64,000 bases of DNA, taken from the NCBI RefSeq assembly GCF_000820185.1, contig NZ_CDCA01000023.1, positions 45,988 to 109,987 on the forward strand, written 5' to 3'. The translations under genes were made by a program, and so were the position numbers. Position 1 is the stretch's first letter. Every line of letters begins with the position of its first letter. The notes beneath the pieces were generated by a model that was given only the letters and a program-made list of their open reading frames with translations, was not told the DNA's origin and did no database searches. Source of the stretch: Aeromonas tecta. GTDB lineage: Bacteria; Pseudomonadota; Gammaproteobacteria; Enterobacterales; Aeromonadaceae. Positions 28,342-38,845 of this stretch are shown here, piece by piece.

Positions 28342-30453
28342 TTACCAGCGGTAGTTGACAGATCCGACTACGCTGCGCGGCTCACCGTAGTAGCAGTAGT
28401 AATCACAGCTCGCTACGTAGGTGTCGTTCAGCAGGTTGTTGACGTTGACCTGGGCACGCCAGTTCTTGGCAAAGTCATACCCGATCATCGCATCCCACAC
28501 GGTCTGGGCTGGCACTTCGGCCGAACCATAGATCGGGGTGTAGTCCGCATTCACGGCACCAATGCCGACACTGGAGCCGATATAACGCACGCCAGTGCCC
28601 ACTTCCAGGCCGGAAACCGGCCCTTGCTGCACCTTGTAGTTACCCCAGAAGGAGGCCTGGTGGCGCGGGATCAGGCTGGCGCGACGATCGCCGTCACCGG
28701 TGTCGTTGGTCTTGGCATCGGTGTAGGTATAGGCAGCGGTCAGGCGCAGTGCCTCTGTCGCCTGTACGCTCCCTTCCAGCTCGACACCCTGGGAGGTTAC
28801 TTCACCCGCCTGGGTCTGTTGGCCGGAACCGGTGGAGACCAGTGAGTTGGTCTGCTCCAGATCGAACAGCGCCAGGTTGATGTAACCATCGAGGAAGCTC
28901 GGCGCGTACTTGATACCGGTCTCATACAGCTTGCCTTCCAGCGGCTTGTAGGAGTTCTTGGTGTTGGGGTCGATACCCGGCAGCACTTCGAATGATTCGG
29001 CATAGGCAAAGTACGGGGAGAGGCCATTGTCGGCCAGGTACATCAGACTGCCGGAGAGCGAGAGGTTGTCGTCATACTGTTTCTCGTTCTTGCTCACCGC
29101 TTCGCTGATGTTGTGGGTCTCCACATAGTCGAAACGACCACCTGCGGTCAGCAACCAGCGATCATCCCAACGGATCTGATGCTGGGCATAGATACCACTC
29201 TGGCCCTTGGTGTTCTTCTGATAGGTCGCAGTGGACTCATCAAAACCTGGGAAACCACTGTAATCCGGATGCATGGTATCGATGGAGCCCATGCCGTAGT
29301 TATCGGCCTCAACCCCTTCGTTCACGTGGCGCTGCAGATCGATCCCCATCAACAGGGTCTGCTCGGTGCGATCCGTGTTCCAGTAGCCCACCAGCTGGTT
29401 ATCCATGGTGGCACTCTTGGTGTCCCCATCACGGTAAACCAGACCACGGTAGGCGGTGGTGCCTTCGTAAGTCGGGAAGATATAGGTCTGACGCAGCAAC
29501 AGATCGTTGTAGTTGAAGCGAACGTTCTGCTTGAACTCCCAGGTCTGGTTGATCTGGTGGGCCAACTCGTAGCCGGCAGAGATCTGGGTGTTGCGGTTGC
29601 GATCGTAATCCGGCTGACTCAGGTTGGTGCTGGGATCGATCTGGCCGCCTTCGGTATTGAGGGTGCCATAGACGGGGAAGAAACCGTTGGTGGGCACCCC
29701 TTCGTCGTGCAGGAAGCTGGCCAGCAGGGTGAGGCTGGTACGATCCGAGATATCCAGAGTCACGCTCGGCGCCAGGTAGGCACGCTCGTTGTAGGTGCCA
29801 TCCAGCACGCCATCACGCTCTTTATAGAGAGCAACCATGCGATAACGGCTGTTGTCGGTCAGATCGTCGGAGAAATCGACCCCGACCTGACGCAGATCCC
29901 GGTTGCCCAGTTGCAGGTTGACCAGACCTTGCGGCGTCGCGGTAGGACGCTTGCTGATGGCGTTGATCACGCCGCCGGGAGGTGCCTCACCGTAGAGAAT
30001 GGAGGCGGGGCCTTTGAGCACTTCCACGCTCTCCAGACCGAATGGCTCCGGTGTCCACACGTAGTAACCGGTGCTGAACAGGCGGTTGCCGTCCAGATAA
30101 GAGGCGGCATCGAAGCCACGCACCTTGAACCAGTCGGTGTTGTTGTCTGAACCGTAGAGGCCGGAGAGGACGCCAGAGCGATAACGCAGGGATTCGTCGA
30201 GCTGCTGTACGGCGTGCTGATCCATCTCCTCGCGATTGACCACGGAGACGGCGCGAGGCGTCTCGGCCATCGGCACTTCGATCTTCATGGCGGTACCGGT
30301 TACCACCATGGTCTCACTGGCCTTGGGTGATTCCTTTTCCACTTGTTCCGCAGCCAGAACCGGCAGACTTGCTAGCAAACAGGAGAGCGGCAGCAGGCGT
30401 TGAACACCCTTCTTCCGCATCACTGCAATGGGGTTGTCATTTTGCGCAATCAT
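28342..30453 (-). CDS. TonB-dependent siderophore receptor (FhuA-like)
   Basis: Outer-membrane receptor of about 703 residues for a ferric-hydroxamate-type siderophore. After a signal peptide (MRKKGVQRLLPLSCLLASLPVLAAEQ region) comes ETMVVTGTAMK (TonB box area), a plug domain (about 60-180) with VRGFDAASYLDGNR, LKGPASILYGEAPPGGVINAISKRP, and a beta-barrel ending in W. The C-terminal NVNNLLNDTYVASCDYYCYYGE is common in ferrichrome/ferrioxamine receptors. Start choice: TTG 30474, ATG 30453 and ATG 30420 are in frame; 30453 is preferred, though 30420 gives the cleanest signal peptide. A Fur-like palindrome lies about 140 bases upstream. It heads the fhu operon and should depend on TonB/ExbBD such as those at 58852-63682. 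Confidence 0.9.
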   Translation of the reverse strand: MIAQNDNPIAVMRKKGVQRLLPLSCLLASLPVLAAEQVEKESPKASETMVVTGTAMKIEVPMAETPRAVSVVNREEMDQHAVQQLDESLRYRSGVLSGLYGSDNNTDWFKVRGFDAASYLDGNRLFSTGYYVWTPEPFGLESVEVLKGPASILYGEAPPGGVINAISKRPTATPQGLVNLQLGNRDLRQVGVDFSDDLTDNSRYRMVALYKERDGVLDGTYNERAYLAPSVTLDISDRTSLTLLASFLHDEGVPTNGFFPVYGTLNTEGGQIDPSTNLSQPDYDRNRNTQISAGYELAHQINQTWEFKQNVRFNYNDLLLRQTYIFPTYEGTTAYRGLVYRDGDTKSATMDNQLVGYWNTDRTEQTLLMGIDLQRHVNEGVEADNYGMGSIDTMHPDYSGFPGFDESTATYQKNTKGQSGIYAQHQIRWDDRWLLTAGGRFDYVETHNISEAVSKNEKQYDDNLSLSGSLMYLADNGLSPYFAYAESFEVLPGIDPNTKNSYKPLEGKLYETGIKYAPSFLDGYINLALFDLEQTNSLVSTGSGQQTQAGEVTSQGVELEGSVQATEALRLTAAYTYTDAKTNDTGDGDRRASLIPRHQASFWGNYKVQQGPVSGLEVGTGVRYIGSSVGIGAVNADYTPIYGSAEVPAQTVWDAMIGYDFAKNWRAQVNVNNLLNDTYVASCDYYCYYGEPRSVVGSVNYRW

Positions 30454-30590
30454 ATTAAATGTCTCAAATATCAATACGTTATTTTGGTTTCTTATTATGA
30501 GCGCCCAATCTTGCCGGTCAGCCCGGTTCCTTAGGCGAATAAAGCAGCATCATGCTACTACAGGAGCCATGATCGAATCGATTCAATAAT

Positions 30591-30605
30591 TGCTAATCAT
30601 TTGCA
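30591..30605 (-). promoter_or_regulatory. Fur-like operator upstream of the siderophore receptor
   Basis: TGCTAATCATTTGCA is a 7-1-7 near-palindrome resembling the Fur core TGATAATNATTATCA. It lies in the 383-base gap between the receptor and mioC, which otherwise contains only AT-rich sequence and the DnaA boxes listed next. Iron-dependent repression of the fhu operon is inferred. Confidence 0.6.
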
Positions 30606-30748
30606 TCTGTATTGTTACTTAATGTATCAAGTGGACGTTATTTCGAGCAGCAGGACTCATTCATGCATTGGGCTAACGGACCGGCGCCTGACAAGGATCA
30701 AAAATGGCGATCCCTCTCGCCTCTCGCTCAAAAAGTCGAAAGGATCCT

Positions 30749-30780
30749 TTATCCCCAAGCTTTATCCATATTTATCCACA
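30749..30780 (+). promoter_or_regulatory. three DnaA boxes upstream of mioC
   Basis: TTATCCCCA (30749-30757), TTATCCATA (30762-30770) and the perfect TTATCCACA (30772-30780) are in the same orientation. GATC sites flank them. In E. coli the mioC promoter is also repressed by DnaA. Confidence 0.82.
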
Positions 30781-30836
30781 TCCTTTGGCGGTAGAATCCG
30801 GCTCCGCACTTTCCGCATTTTTTCAGGATCCATTCC

Positions 30837-31286
30837 ATGGCCAAACTCAATCTCGTCGTCGGCTCCATGCTGGGCGCCGCCGAATATGTCGCAGATCATG
30901 TCGCCAGCCTGCTGGAACAGGCGGGTCATCAGCCCCAGATCCACAACCCGGCGCGCCTTGCCGAGGTGCTGGCCGAGCCAGATACCATACTGCTGGTTAT
31001 CACCTCCACCCATGGTGCCGGCGACGTTCCCGATAACCTGCAGCCCTTCGCCAAGGATCTTGCCGACCTGCATCCGGATCTTAACGCCTTGAAATATGGG
31101 GTGATCGCGCTCGGTGACAGCAGTTATGACACCTTCTGCCAGGGTGGCAGGACGCTGGATCGTCTATTGGCCGAGTGCGGCGCCAGCCGGATCGGGGATC
31201 GTCTCGATATCGATGTGACCCAGCATGAGATACCGGAAGATGCTGCTGAAGTCTGGATCCAGCAGTGGATGCAGATGATCGCCTGA
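30837..31286 (+). CDS. mioC: flavodoxin-like protein MioC
   Basis: FMN-binding flavodoxin-like protein of 149 residues, reported in E. coli to be an electron carrier needed for biotin synthase activity. The fold is visible in LNLVVGSMLGAAEYVADHVA, the phosphate-binding STHGAGDVPDN and FAVIALGDSSYDTFCQGG-like segment (VIALGDSSYDTFC). It is transcribed towards oriC, as in enterobacteria, and its transcription can influence initiation. DnaA boxes lie in its promoter. AGGA precedes the ATG. Confidence 0.95.
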   Translation: MAKLNLVVGSMLGAAEYVADHVASLLEQAGHQPQIHNPARLAEVLAEPDTILLVITSTHGAGDVPDNLQPFAKDLADLHPDLNALKYGVIALGDSSYDTFCQGGRTLDRLLAECGASRIGDRLDIDVTQHEIPEDAAEVWIQQWMQMIA

Positions 31287-31797
31287 TCAGGGACGGGGAG
31301 ATCCGGTGACAGAGCGCCGATCTCCCCGCTTATCCCCAGATCCCTATCCACCAGGTTATTAACAGATCTTCCCGCATGGGACTTTTAGCGAGGTGACGAA
31401 AAAAACTGCGATTGTTTGTGTATAACTATAGGGTTAACCGCTGTAAAACCTATAGTTATCCATGTATGAGATCCAATCTAGCTAGTGCCTGTGTATAAAA
31501 GTACTGGTTATCCCCTAGTTCAAGGCCTCAGGATCCAAGCTTTTCCACAAGCTGGGATCGTCTATAACCAGATGATCTTTATGATCAAAAAGTGCTTATC
31601 AACAGAAACCTTGGATCCTAATAAAAGATCCAATAGAAAAGATCGATCTAAAGATCCTTAAGATCTATTTAATGGATCCTTCATCCATACTGATCCTGAA
31701 GTAGACGTTCCCCTCAGGATGCGAAACAGATAGAATGATCCGCCCTCCAGCCCAGGCAAATAACGATCTTCAGGCGTGCAGATCAAGGTGATCCCCA
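31287..31797. other. oriC: chromosomal replication origin oriC
   Basis: Gap of 511 bases between mioC and mnmG, the E. coli/Vibrio location of oriC. DnaA boxes matching the consensus are TGTGTATAA at 31417-31425 and 31490-31498 (minus) and TTTTCCACA at 31541-31549 (plus). Variants are TTATCCCCA 31330-31338, TTATTAACA 31356-31364, TTATCCATG 31456-31464, TTATCCCCT 31508-31516 and TTATCAACA 31596-31604. The mnmG-proximal part (31565-31680) is AT-rich with GATC-started 13-mer-like repeats, including GATCTATTTAATG (31662-31674), the likely unwinding element. I counted 21 GATC sites. The arrangement, with duplex-unwinding repeats on the mnmG side, is the same as in E. coli. Confidence 0.95.
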
Positions 31798-33687
31798 ATG
31801 CAATACCATGAACAATTTGATGTGATCGTCGTCGGCGGCGGTCACGCAGGAACCGAAGCAGCAACAGCGGCCGCCCGTATGGGCCTCAATACCCTGTTGC
31901 TGACCCACAACATCGATACGCTGGGACACATGTCCTGTAATCCGGCGATCGGCGGGATCGGCAAGGGACACCTGGTCAAGGAAGTAGACGCTCTGGGCGG
32001 GATCATGGCGCGAGCCATCGATCTTGGCGGGATCCAGTTCCGTACACTCAACTCCTCCAAAGGTCCGGCAGTACGTGCGACTCGTGCTCAGGCAGATCGC
32101 TTGCTCTACAAGGCCGTAGTACGCCAGACACTTGAAAACTACCAGAATCTGAAGATCTTCCAGCAGGCCTGCGACGATCTGATCATGGACGGGGATCGTG
32201 TTGCCGGTGTCGTCACCCAGAGCGGGATCCGCATCAGTGGCAAGACAGTGGTGCTGACCGTCGGGACCTTCCTGAACGGCTTGATCCATATCGGCATGGA
32301 AAACTACAAGGGCGGTCGCGCCGGGGATCCTCCCTCGATCGCCCTGGCTCAACGCCTGCGTGAGATGCCGTTTCGCATGGATCGCCTCAAGACCGGCACA
32401 CCGCCTCGTATCGATGCCCGCACCGTCGATTTCTCCGTGATGCAGCAGCAGCACGGTGACGATCCTCGTCCGGTCTTCTCGTTTATCGGCGATGCCAGTC
32501 AGCACCCACGCCAGGTGCCTTGCTACGTCACTCACACCAACGAGCAGACTCACGAAGTGATCCGCAACAACCTGGATCGCAGCCCCATGTACGCCGGGGT
32601 GATCGAGGGGATCGGTCCCCGTTACTGCCCGTCGATCGAAGATAAGATCACTCGTTTTGCAGACAAGACGGCGCATCAGATCTTCGTCGAGCCAGAAGGC
32701 CTGACCACCCACGAACTCTACCCGAACGGGATCTCCACCAGCCTGCCGTTCGACGTGCAGGTGCAGATCGTCCGCTCGATCCGTGGCTTCGAGAATGCCC
32801 ACATCACCCGCCCCGGCTATGCCATCGAATATGACTTCTTCGATCCGCGGGATCTCAAGGCCAACATGGAGAGCAAGTGCATCGAAAACCTGTTCTTCGC
32901 CGGCCAGATCAACGGCACCACCGGCTATGAAGAGGCGGCATCCCAAGGGTTGATGGCGGGTTTGAACGCCGGCCTGCGGGCTCAGGGCAAAGATGCCTGG
33001 CATCCTCGCCGGGATCAGGCCTACATGGGCGTGATGATGGACGATCTCTCCACCCTGGGGACCCGCGAACCGTATCGCATGTTCACCAGCCGCGCCGAAT
33101 ATCGCTTGTTGCTGCGCGAAGATAACGCCGATCTGCGTCTGACCGCCATCGGTCGTGAGTTGGGTCTGGTGGATGACGAGCGCTGGAGCAAGTTCAACGC
33201 CAAGATGGAGCAGGTTGAGCAGGAGCGTCAGCGCGTGCGTTCGACCTGGATCCACCCGCAACACCCTTCGCTGGAGGCGGTCAACGCCCTGGTCAACACC
33301 CCGCTGACTCGCGAACAGAATCTGGAGGAGCTGCTGCGTCGCCCCGAGGTGACCTACGACGCCTTGATGGCCATCGAAGGTGTGGGCCCGGGTCTGGCCG
33401 ATCCTGCCGCCGCGGATCAGGTGGAGATCCAGATCAAATATGCCGGTTACATCGAGCGTCAGCACGACGAGGTGGAGAAGCAGCTGCGCAACGAGAACAC
33501 CCTGTTGCCGCTGGACATGAATTACCGCGACGTGAATGGTCTCTCCAACGAGGTGATCGCCAAGCTCAACGATGCCAAGCCGCAGACCATAGGTCAGGCC
33601 TCCCGCATCTCCGGCATCACCCCGGCCGCCATCTCCATCCTGCTGGTACACCTGAAAAAACACGGCCTGCTGCGTAAAACCGCCTGA
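31798..33687 (+). CDS. mnmG: tRNA modification enzyme MnmG (GidA)
   Basis: FAD-dependent partner of MnmE in 5-carboxymethylaminomethyluridine synthesis at tRNA wobble position 34. The 629 residues are normal. The N-terminal Rossmann motif is [14 protein letters not shown] (about 9-22), with conserved [19 protein letters not shown] and the later [23 protein letters not shown]. It is transcribed away from oriC. The sequence contains 39 GATC sites by hand count, most in the oriC-proximal 60 percent, and six of its seven Gly-Ile pairs use GGG-ATC. It is followed 12 bases later by rsmG. Confidence 0.98.
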   Translation: MQYHEQFDVIVVGGGHAGTEAATAAARMGLNTLLLTHNIDTLGHMSCNPAIGGIGKGHLVKEVDALGGIMARAIDLGGIQFRTLNSSKGPAVRATRAQADRLLYKAVVRQTLENYQNLKIFQQACDDLIMDGDRVAGVVTQSGIRISGKTVVLTVGTFLNGLIHIGMENYKGGRAGDPPSIALAQRLREMPFRMDRLKTGTPPRIDARTVDFSVMQQQHGDDPRPVFSFIGDASQHPRQVPCYVTHTNEQTHEVIRNNLDRSPMYAGVIEGIGPRYCPSIEDKITRFADKTAHQIFVEPEGLTTHELYPNGISTSLPFDVQVQIVRSIRGFENAHITRPGYAIEYDFFDPRDLKANMESKCIENLFFAGQINGTTGYEEAASQGLMAGLNAGLRAQGKDAWHPRRDQAYMGVMMDDLSTLGTREPYRMFTSRAEYRLLLREDNADLRLTAIGRELGLVDDERWSKFNAKMEQVEQERQRVRSTWIHPQHPSLEAVNALVNTPLTREQNLEELLRRPEVTYDALMAIEGVGPGLADPAAADQVEIQIKYAGYIERQHDEVEKQLRNENTLLPLDMNYRDVNGLSNEVIAKLNDAKPQTIGQASRISGITPAAISILLVHLKKHGLLRKTA

Positions 33688-33699
33688 GGATCCTCACCG

Positions 33700-34335
33700 T
33701 TGGAAAATATGCTGGAAAGACTGAATGGCCTGCTCATGCAGGCCGATATTGTTATCACCGATACCCAAAAGAGCCAGTTGATACAGCTGGTTGAGTTGCT
33801 GCACAAGTGGAACAAGGCTTACAATCTCACCTCGGTGCGGGATCCGGACGCCATGCTGGTCAAGCATATTCTCGACAGCCTGGTAGTGAGCCCTCACCTG
33901 AAGGGTGAGCATTTCATCGATGTCGGGACCGGCCCCGGGCTGCCGGGTTTGCCGTTGGCCGTCATCAATCCGGACAAGCAGTTCGTGCTGCTCGACAGTC
34001 TGGGCAAGCGGATCAACTTCATCCGTCAGGTGATCCTGGAGCTGGGGCTGACCAATGTGACGCCAATCAAGTCCCGGGTTGAAGAGTATCAGCCAGAGGT
34101 GGGCTTCGATGGAGTGCTGAGCCGTGCCTTTGCCTCTCTGGAGGACATGCTGAGCTGGTGTCACCATCTGCCGTCACCCCAGGGCAGTTTCCTGGCGCTC
34201 AAGGGACAATATCCCGAGCAGGAACTGGCCGAGCTGCCTGCCAGTATTCGTCTCGTCGCCACTCACAAACTGGTGGTGCCGGAGCTGGAAGGCGAGCGTC
34301 ATCTGCTGGAGTTTCAAGCCATCCAGCCCGAATAG
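33700..34335 (+). CDS. rsmG: 16S rRNA m7G527 methyltransferase RsmG
   Basis: SAM-dependent methyltransferase that makes 7-methylguanosine at position 527 of 16S rRNA; loss gives low-level streptomycin resistance in several bacteria. The 211 residues include [16 protein letters not shown], the SAM motif [16 protein letters not shown] and [14 protein letters not shown]. The start is either TTG 33700 (GAGGAT about ten bases upstream) or ATG 33709; E. coli RsmG begins ML, matching the latter. Its position after mnmG is standard. Confidence 0.95.
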   Translation: MENMLERLNGLLMQADIVITDTQKSQLIQLVELLHKWNKAYNLTSVRDPDAMLVKHILDSLVVSPHLKGEHFIDVGTGPGLPGLPLAVINPDKQFVLLDSLGKRINFIRQVILELGLTNVTPIKSRVEEYQPEVGFDGVLSRAFASLEDMLSWCHHLPSPQGSFLALKGQYPEQELAELPASIRLVATHKLVVPELEGERHLLEFQAIQPE

Positions 34336-34362
34336 GGCCGCCGTATTCATTTAGGGGATAGT

Positions 34363-35166
34363 GTGGGAAAAGTCATTGCCATAGCCAACCAGAAGGGTGG
34401 AGTGGGTAAAACCACCACCTGTGTGAATCTGGCCGCCTCCCTGGCCGCCACCCGGCGCAAGGTGCTGGTGATCGATCTGGATCCGCAGGGCAATGCCACC
34501 ATGGGCAGTGGTGTCGACAAATACGAAGTCGAGCGCACTGCCTATGAACTGCTGATCGACGATGCCCCCATCGGTGAGGTGATCATCCCCGAGACATCGG
34601 GCGGTTATCACCTGATCGCCGCCAATGCCGATGTCACCGCGGCAGAAATTCGCCTGATGGAATTCTTCGCCCGCGAGATCCGCCTGCGCAACGCGCTGGC
34701 CTCGGTGCGGGACAAATACGACTACGTCTTCATCGACTGCCCGCCTTCTCTCAATATGCTGACCGTCAATGCCATGGCTGCCGCCGATTCCGTGCTGGTG
34801 CCCATGCAGTGTGAGTATTATGCGCTGGAAGGGCTCACCGCCCTGGTCGATACCATCAGCAAGTTGGCGGCCGTGGTCAATCCGGAGCTGAAGATCGAAG
34901 GGGTGCTGCGCACCATGTTCGATCACCGCAACCGGTTGGCCAATGATGTGTCCGATCAGCTGAAACAGCATTTTGGGGACAAGGTCTATCGCACCATCAT
35001 CCCCCGCAACGTAAGACTGGCGGAGGCCCCGAGCTTCGGTGCCCCGGCCATGCACTATGACAAATCATCGGTGGGGGCCAAGGCCTATCTGGCCCTGGCT
35101 GGCGAGATCCTGCGTCGTCAGGAGCAAGAGCTCCAGCCGACCACCGCAGACCGAGAGAGCATATGA
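34363..35166 (+). CDS. parA: chromosome-partitioning ATPase ParA (Soj)
   Basis: Walker-type ATPase of 267 residues that binds nucleoid DNA and moves ParB-parS complexes. The deviant Walker A motif NQKGGVGKTT lies at residues 9-18, and further motifs are VLVIDLDPQGNAT and VFIDCPPSLNMLTVNA. The start is GTG 34363 with AGGGGAT upstream. It overlaps parB by four bases. Chromosomal ParAB next to oriC, seen here and in Pseudomonas and Vibrio, is absent in E. coli, so this argues against an enterobacterium. Confidence 0.96.
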   Translation: MGKVIAIANQKGGVGKTTTCVNLAASLAATRRKVLVIDLDPQGNATMGSGVDKYEVERTAYELLIDDAPIGEVIIPETSGGYHLIAANADVTAAEIRLMEFFAREIRLRNALASVRDKYDYVFIDCPPSLNMLTVNAMAAADSVLVPMQCEYYALEGLTALVDTISKLAAVVNPELKIEGVLRTMFDHRNRLANDVSDQLKQHFGDKVYRTIIPRNVRLAEAPSFGAPAMHYDKSSVGAKAYLALAGEILRRQEQELQPTTADRESI

Positions 35167-36071
35167 CCCCGAAGAAACGTGGACTGGGCAAGGGACTGGA
35201 TGCCCTGCTCAGCACCAGCACGGCCGCTCGCCAGAAACAGGTGATGAGTGACCAGCGTACCGAGCAGGCCATGGCCCCCACCAACCAGGGGGAGTTGCGC
35301 AAGCTGCCGCTGGAGTGGCTGCAGTCTGGCAAGTACCAGCCGCGCAAGGACATGTCGCAGGATGCACTGGAAGACCTGGCCAACTCGATCCGGGCGCAAG
35401 GCGTGATTCAGCCGATAGTGGTACGTTCCATCGGCGAGAATCGCTTCGAGATCATCGCCGGTGAGCGGCGCTGGCGCGCCTCCCAGCTCGCCAGGCTCGA
35501 GGTGGTTCCCTGCATCGTCAAGGATGTACCGGACGAGGCGGCAGTGGCCATCGCGCTGATTGAGAACATCCAGCGCGAGGATCTCAACGCCATCGAGGAA
35601 GCGGTCGCCCTGCAGCGCCTGCTGACCGAATTCGAACTGACTCACCAGCAGGTAGCCGAGGCGGTGGGCAAGTCCCGCACCACAGTGACCAACTTGCTGC
35701 GCCTCAATCAGCTCAACGAAGACGTGAAACGCTTCGTCGAGCACGGGGATCTCGACATGGGTCATGCCCGTGCCCTGCTGGCGCTGAGCGGCCCGGCTCA
35801 GTCCGAGCTGGCCAAGCTGGTCGCCCAGAAGGGATTGACCGTGCGAGATACCGAGAAACTCGTGCAAAAGACGCTGGAACCGGCAAAAACCAAGGTTGAA
35901 CCGGTTCGCGATCCACAATTCGGTTACATCGAGCGCCAGATTTCAGAAAAAATTGGCAATCAGGTACAACTTCAACCGGGTAAGCAGGATAGCGGTAAGT
36001 TAGTAATAAGTTACGATAACTTAGCGGATTTGGACCGCTTACTGTGCTATTTTGGCCTGTCAGAATCGTGA
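35163..36071 (+). CDS. parB: chromosome-partitioning protein ParB (Spo0J)
   Basis: CTP-dependent DNA clamp that loads at parS. The 302 residues show an N-terminal GLGKGLDALLS motif that contacts ParA, the CTP-binding box GERRWRASQLA, ENIQREDLNAIEEA, and a helix-turn-helix (THQQVAEAVGKSRTTVTNLLRL) for parS recognition. A C-terminal dimerisation domain follows. The four parS-like sites at 2438, 4605, 10075 and 12626 are its probable loading sites. A terminator-like inverted repeat lies 54 bases after the stop. Confidence 0.96.
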   Translation: MTPKKRGLGKGLDALLSTSTAARQKQVMSDQRTEQAMAPTNQGELRKLPLEWLQSGKYQPRKDMSQDALEDLANSIRAQGVIQPIVVRSIGENRFEIIAGERRWRASQLARLEVVPCIVKDVPDEAAVAIALIENIQREDLNAIEEAVALQRLLTEFELTHQQVAEAVGKSRTTVTNLLRLNQLNEDVKRFVEHGDLDMGHARALLALSGPAQSELAKLVAQKGLTVRDTEKLVQKTLEPAKTKVEPVRDPQFGYIERQISEKIGNQVQLQPGKQDSGKLVISYDNLADLDRLLCYFGLSES

Positions 36072-36124
36072 TTTTTACGCTTTCTGTAGTAATAAAACAT
36101 CCATTCCTTTCGATATGAACATAA

Positions 36125-36166
36125 CCTTAATTTCGCGCGGAAAGCCGCAAAAATTAAGGATTTTTG
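36125..36166 (+). terminator. terminator-like inverted repeat after parB
   Basis: CCTTAATTT (36125-36133) and AAATTAAGG (36151-36159) can pair, with an inner CGG/CCG, followed by ATTTTTG. Confidence 0.65.
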
Positions 36167-36171
36167 CCATG

Positions 36172-36199
36172 TTGCAATAGCCGTCTTCACGGGTATAAT
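36172..36199 (+). promoter_or_regulatory. sigma-70 promoter of the atp operon
   Basis: TTGCAA (36172-36177) and consensus TATAAT (36194-36199) with a 16-base spacer. Confidence 0.75.
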
Positions 36200-36227
36200 T
36201 TGACCGGCTTTTCGAGCTGTGAAGCTG

Positions 36228-36250
36228 GGGTCTTCGGAACCCGATTTTTT
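36228..36250 (+). terminator. hairpin with T run in the atp leader (attenuator-like)
   Basis: GGGT and ACCC arms close a C-TTCG-G tetraloop with one bulge, followed by GATTTTTT. It lies downstream of the atp promoter, so atp transcripts must read through it. Confidence 0.5.
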
Positions 36251-36279
36251 ACAGTTCTGTAATGTTCAGGGGTAGGTTG

Positions 36280-37460
<1,181 letters not shown>

Positions 37461-37509
37461 TGATGCAACTCAAATAATCCTTTTTATACAATCAATTACA
37501 TCTAAATAA

Positions 37510-37761
<252 letters not shown>

Positions 37762-37812
37762 GTCGTTACGACTCACGCAGAACCCATTAACTAACTTAAG
37801 AGGACATCGGCT

Positions 37813-38283
37813 GTGAATATCAACGCCACCCTCCTCGGCCAAGCAATTGCTTTTTTCATCTTCGTAGTGTTTTGCATGAAGTACGTATGGCCGCCGTTGA
37901 TCGCTGCCATCGAAGCCCGTCAGAAAGAAATTGCTGATGGTCTCTCTTCTGCCGAACGTGCCAAGAAAGATCTGGATTTGGCCAAGGCCAACGCCACCGA
38001 TCAGCTGAAAGAAGCCAAGCTTCAGGCTGCTGAAATCGTCGATCAGGCCAACAAACGCAAGGCCCAGATCATTGATGAAGCCGCTGTCGGAGCTCAAGCA
38101 GAGCGGGAGAAAATCCTGGCTCAGGGCCGTGCAGAGATCGAAGCTGAACGTCATCGTGCCAAAGAAGAACTGCGCAAGCAGGTTGCTGCTCTTGCTATCG
38201 CGGGTGCAGAGAAGATCCTGGCACGCCAAATCGACCAGGCTGCCAACAGCGACATCGTCGACAAACTGGTAGCAGAACTGTAA
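37813..38283 (+). CDS. atpF: ATP synthase Fo subunit b
   Basis: Peripheral-stalk subunit of 156 residues. One N-terminal membrane helix (about 5-25) is followed by a long charged, coiled-coil helix that dimerises and reaches F1 delta. The start is GTG 37813, preceded by AAGAGGA. The length equals that of E. coli subunit b. Confidence 0.97.
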   Translation: MNINATLLGQAIAFFIFVVFCMKYVWPPLIAAIEARQKEIADGLSSAERAKKDLDLAKANATDQLKEAKLQAAEIVDQANKRKAQIIDEAAVGAQAEREKILAQGRAEIEAERHRAKEELRKQVAALAIAGAEKILARQIDQAANSDIVDKLVAEL

Positions 38284-38296
38284 CGGGAACGGGGCT

Positions 38297-38830
38297 ATGT
38301 CTGAACTGACTACAATCGCTCGCCCCTACGCCAAGGCTGCTTTCGAGTTTGCCGTTGAGCACAAGGCGGTTGACCAATGGCTGGGGATGCTCGGCTTCGC
38401 TGCACAAGTAGCGGAGAACGACACCATCCACAACCTGGTGAACGGCTCTGTGGCTGCCGAAGAGCTCGCAAATCTGTTTGTGGGCGTCTGCGGTGAGCAA
38501 CTCGACGAGCATGGTCAGAACCTGATCCGGGTGATGGCCGAGAATGGTCGCTTGGGTGTGCTGCCGGCAGTCGTTGCTGAATTTGTAGCGCTCAAGGCTG
38601 AACTGGACAAAGAAGTTCAGGCTGACGTGATTTCGGCGATCGAACTGACCGACCAGCAGAAAGCCAAACTTCAGGCTTCTCTGGAACAACGTCTCGCGCG
38701 CAAAGTGAAGCTGAAGTGCAGCATCGATGCGTCCTTGATGGCCGGGGTGCTCATCAAGGCCGGTGATCTGGTTATCGACGGCACAGTCCGCGGTAAGCTG
38801 GATCGCATGGCCGATGCGCTGCAATCTTGA
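38297..38830 (+). CDS. atpH: ATP synthase F1 subunit delta
   Basis: Links the peripheral stalk to the top of the alpha3beta3 head. The 177 residues start [18 protein letters not shown], the usual N-terminal helix, and contain [18 protein letters not shown]. The C-terminal part has [22 protein letters not shown]. Normal length and position, 13 bases after atpF. Confidence 0.97.
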   Translation: MSELTTIARPYAKAAFEFAVEHKAVDQWLGMLGFAAQVAENDTIHNLVNGSVAAEELANLFVGVCGEQLDEHGQNLIRVMAENGRLGVLPAVVAEFVALKAELDKEVQADVISAIELTDQQKAKLQASLEQRLARKVKLKCSIDASLMAGVLIKAGDLVIDGTVRGKLDRMADALQS

Positions 38831-38845
38831 TTGGGGTATTAGAGC

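Noticed and set aside
30601..31092. A 163-residue plus-strand frame overlapping the mioC promoter
   Set aside because: It lies in another frame than mioC, crosses DnaA boxes, and has no family resemblance.
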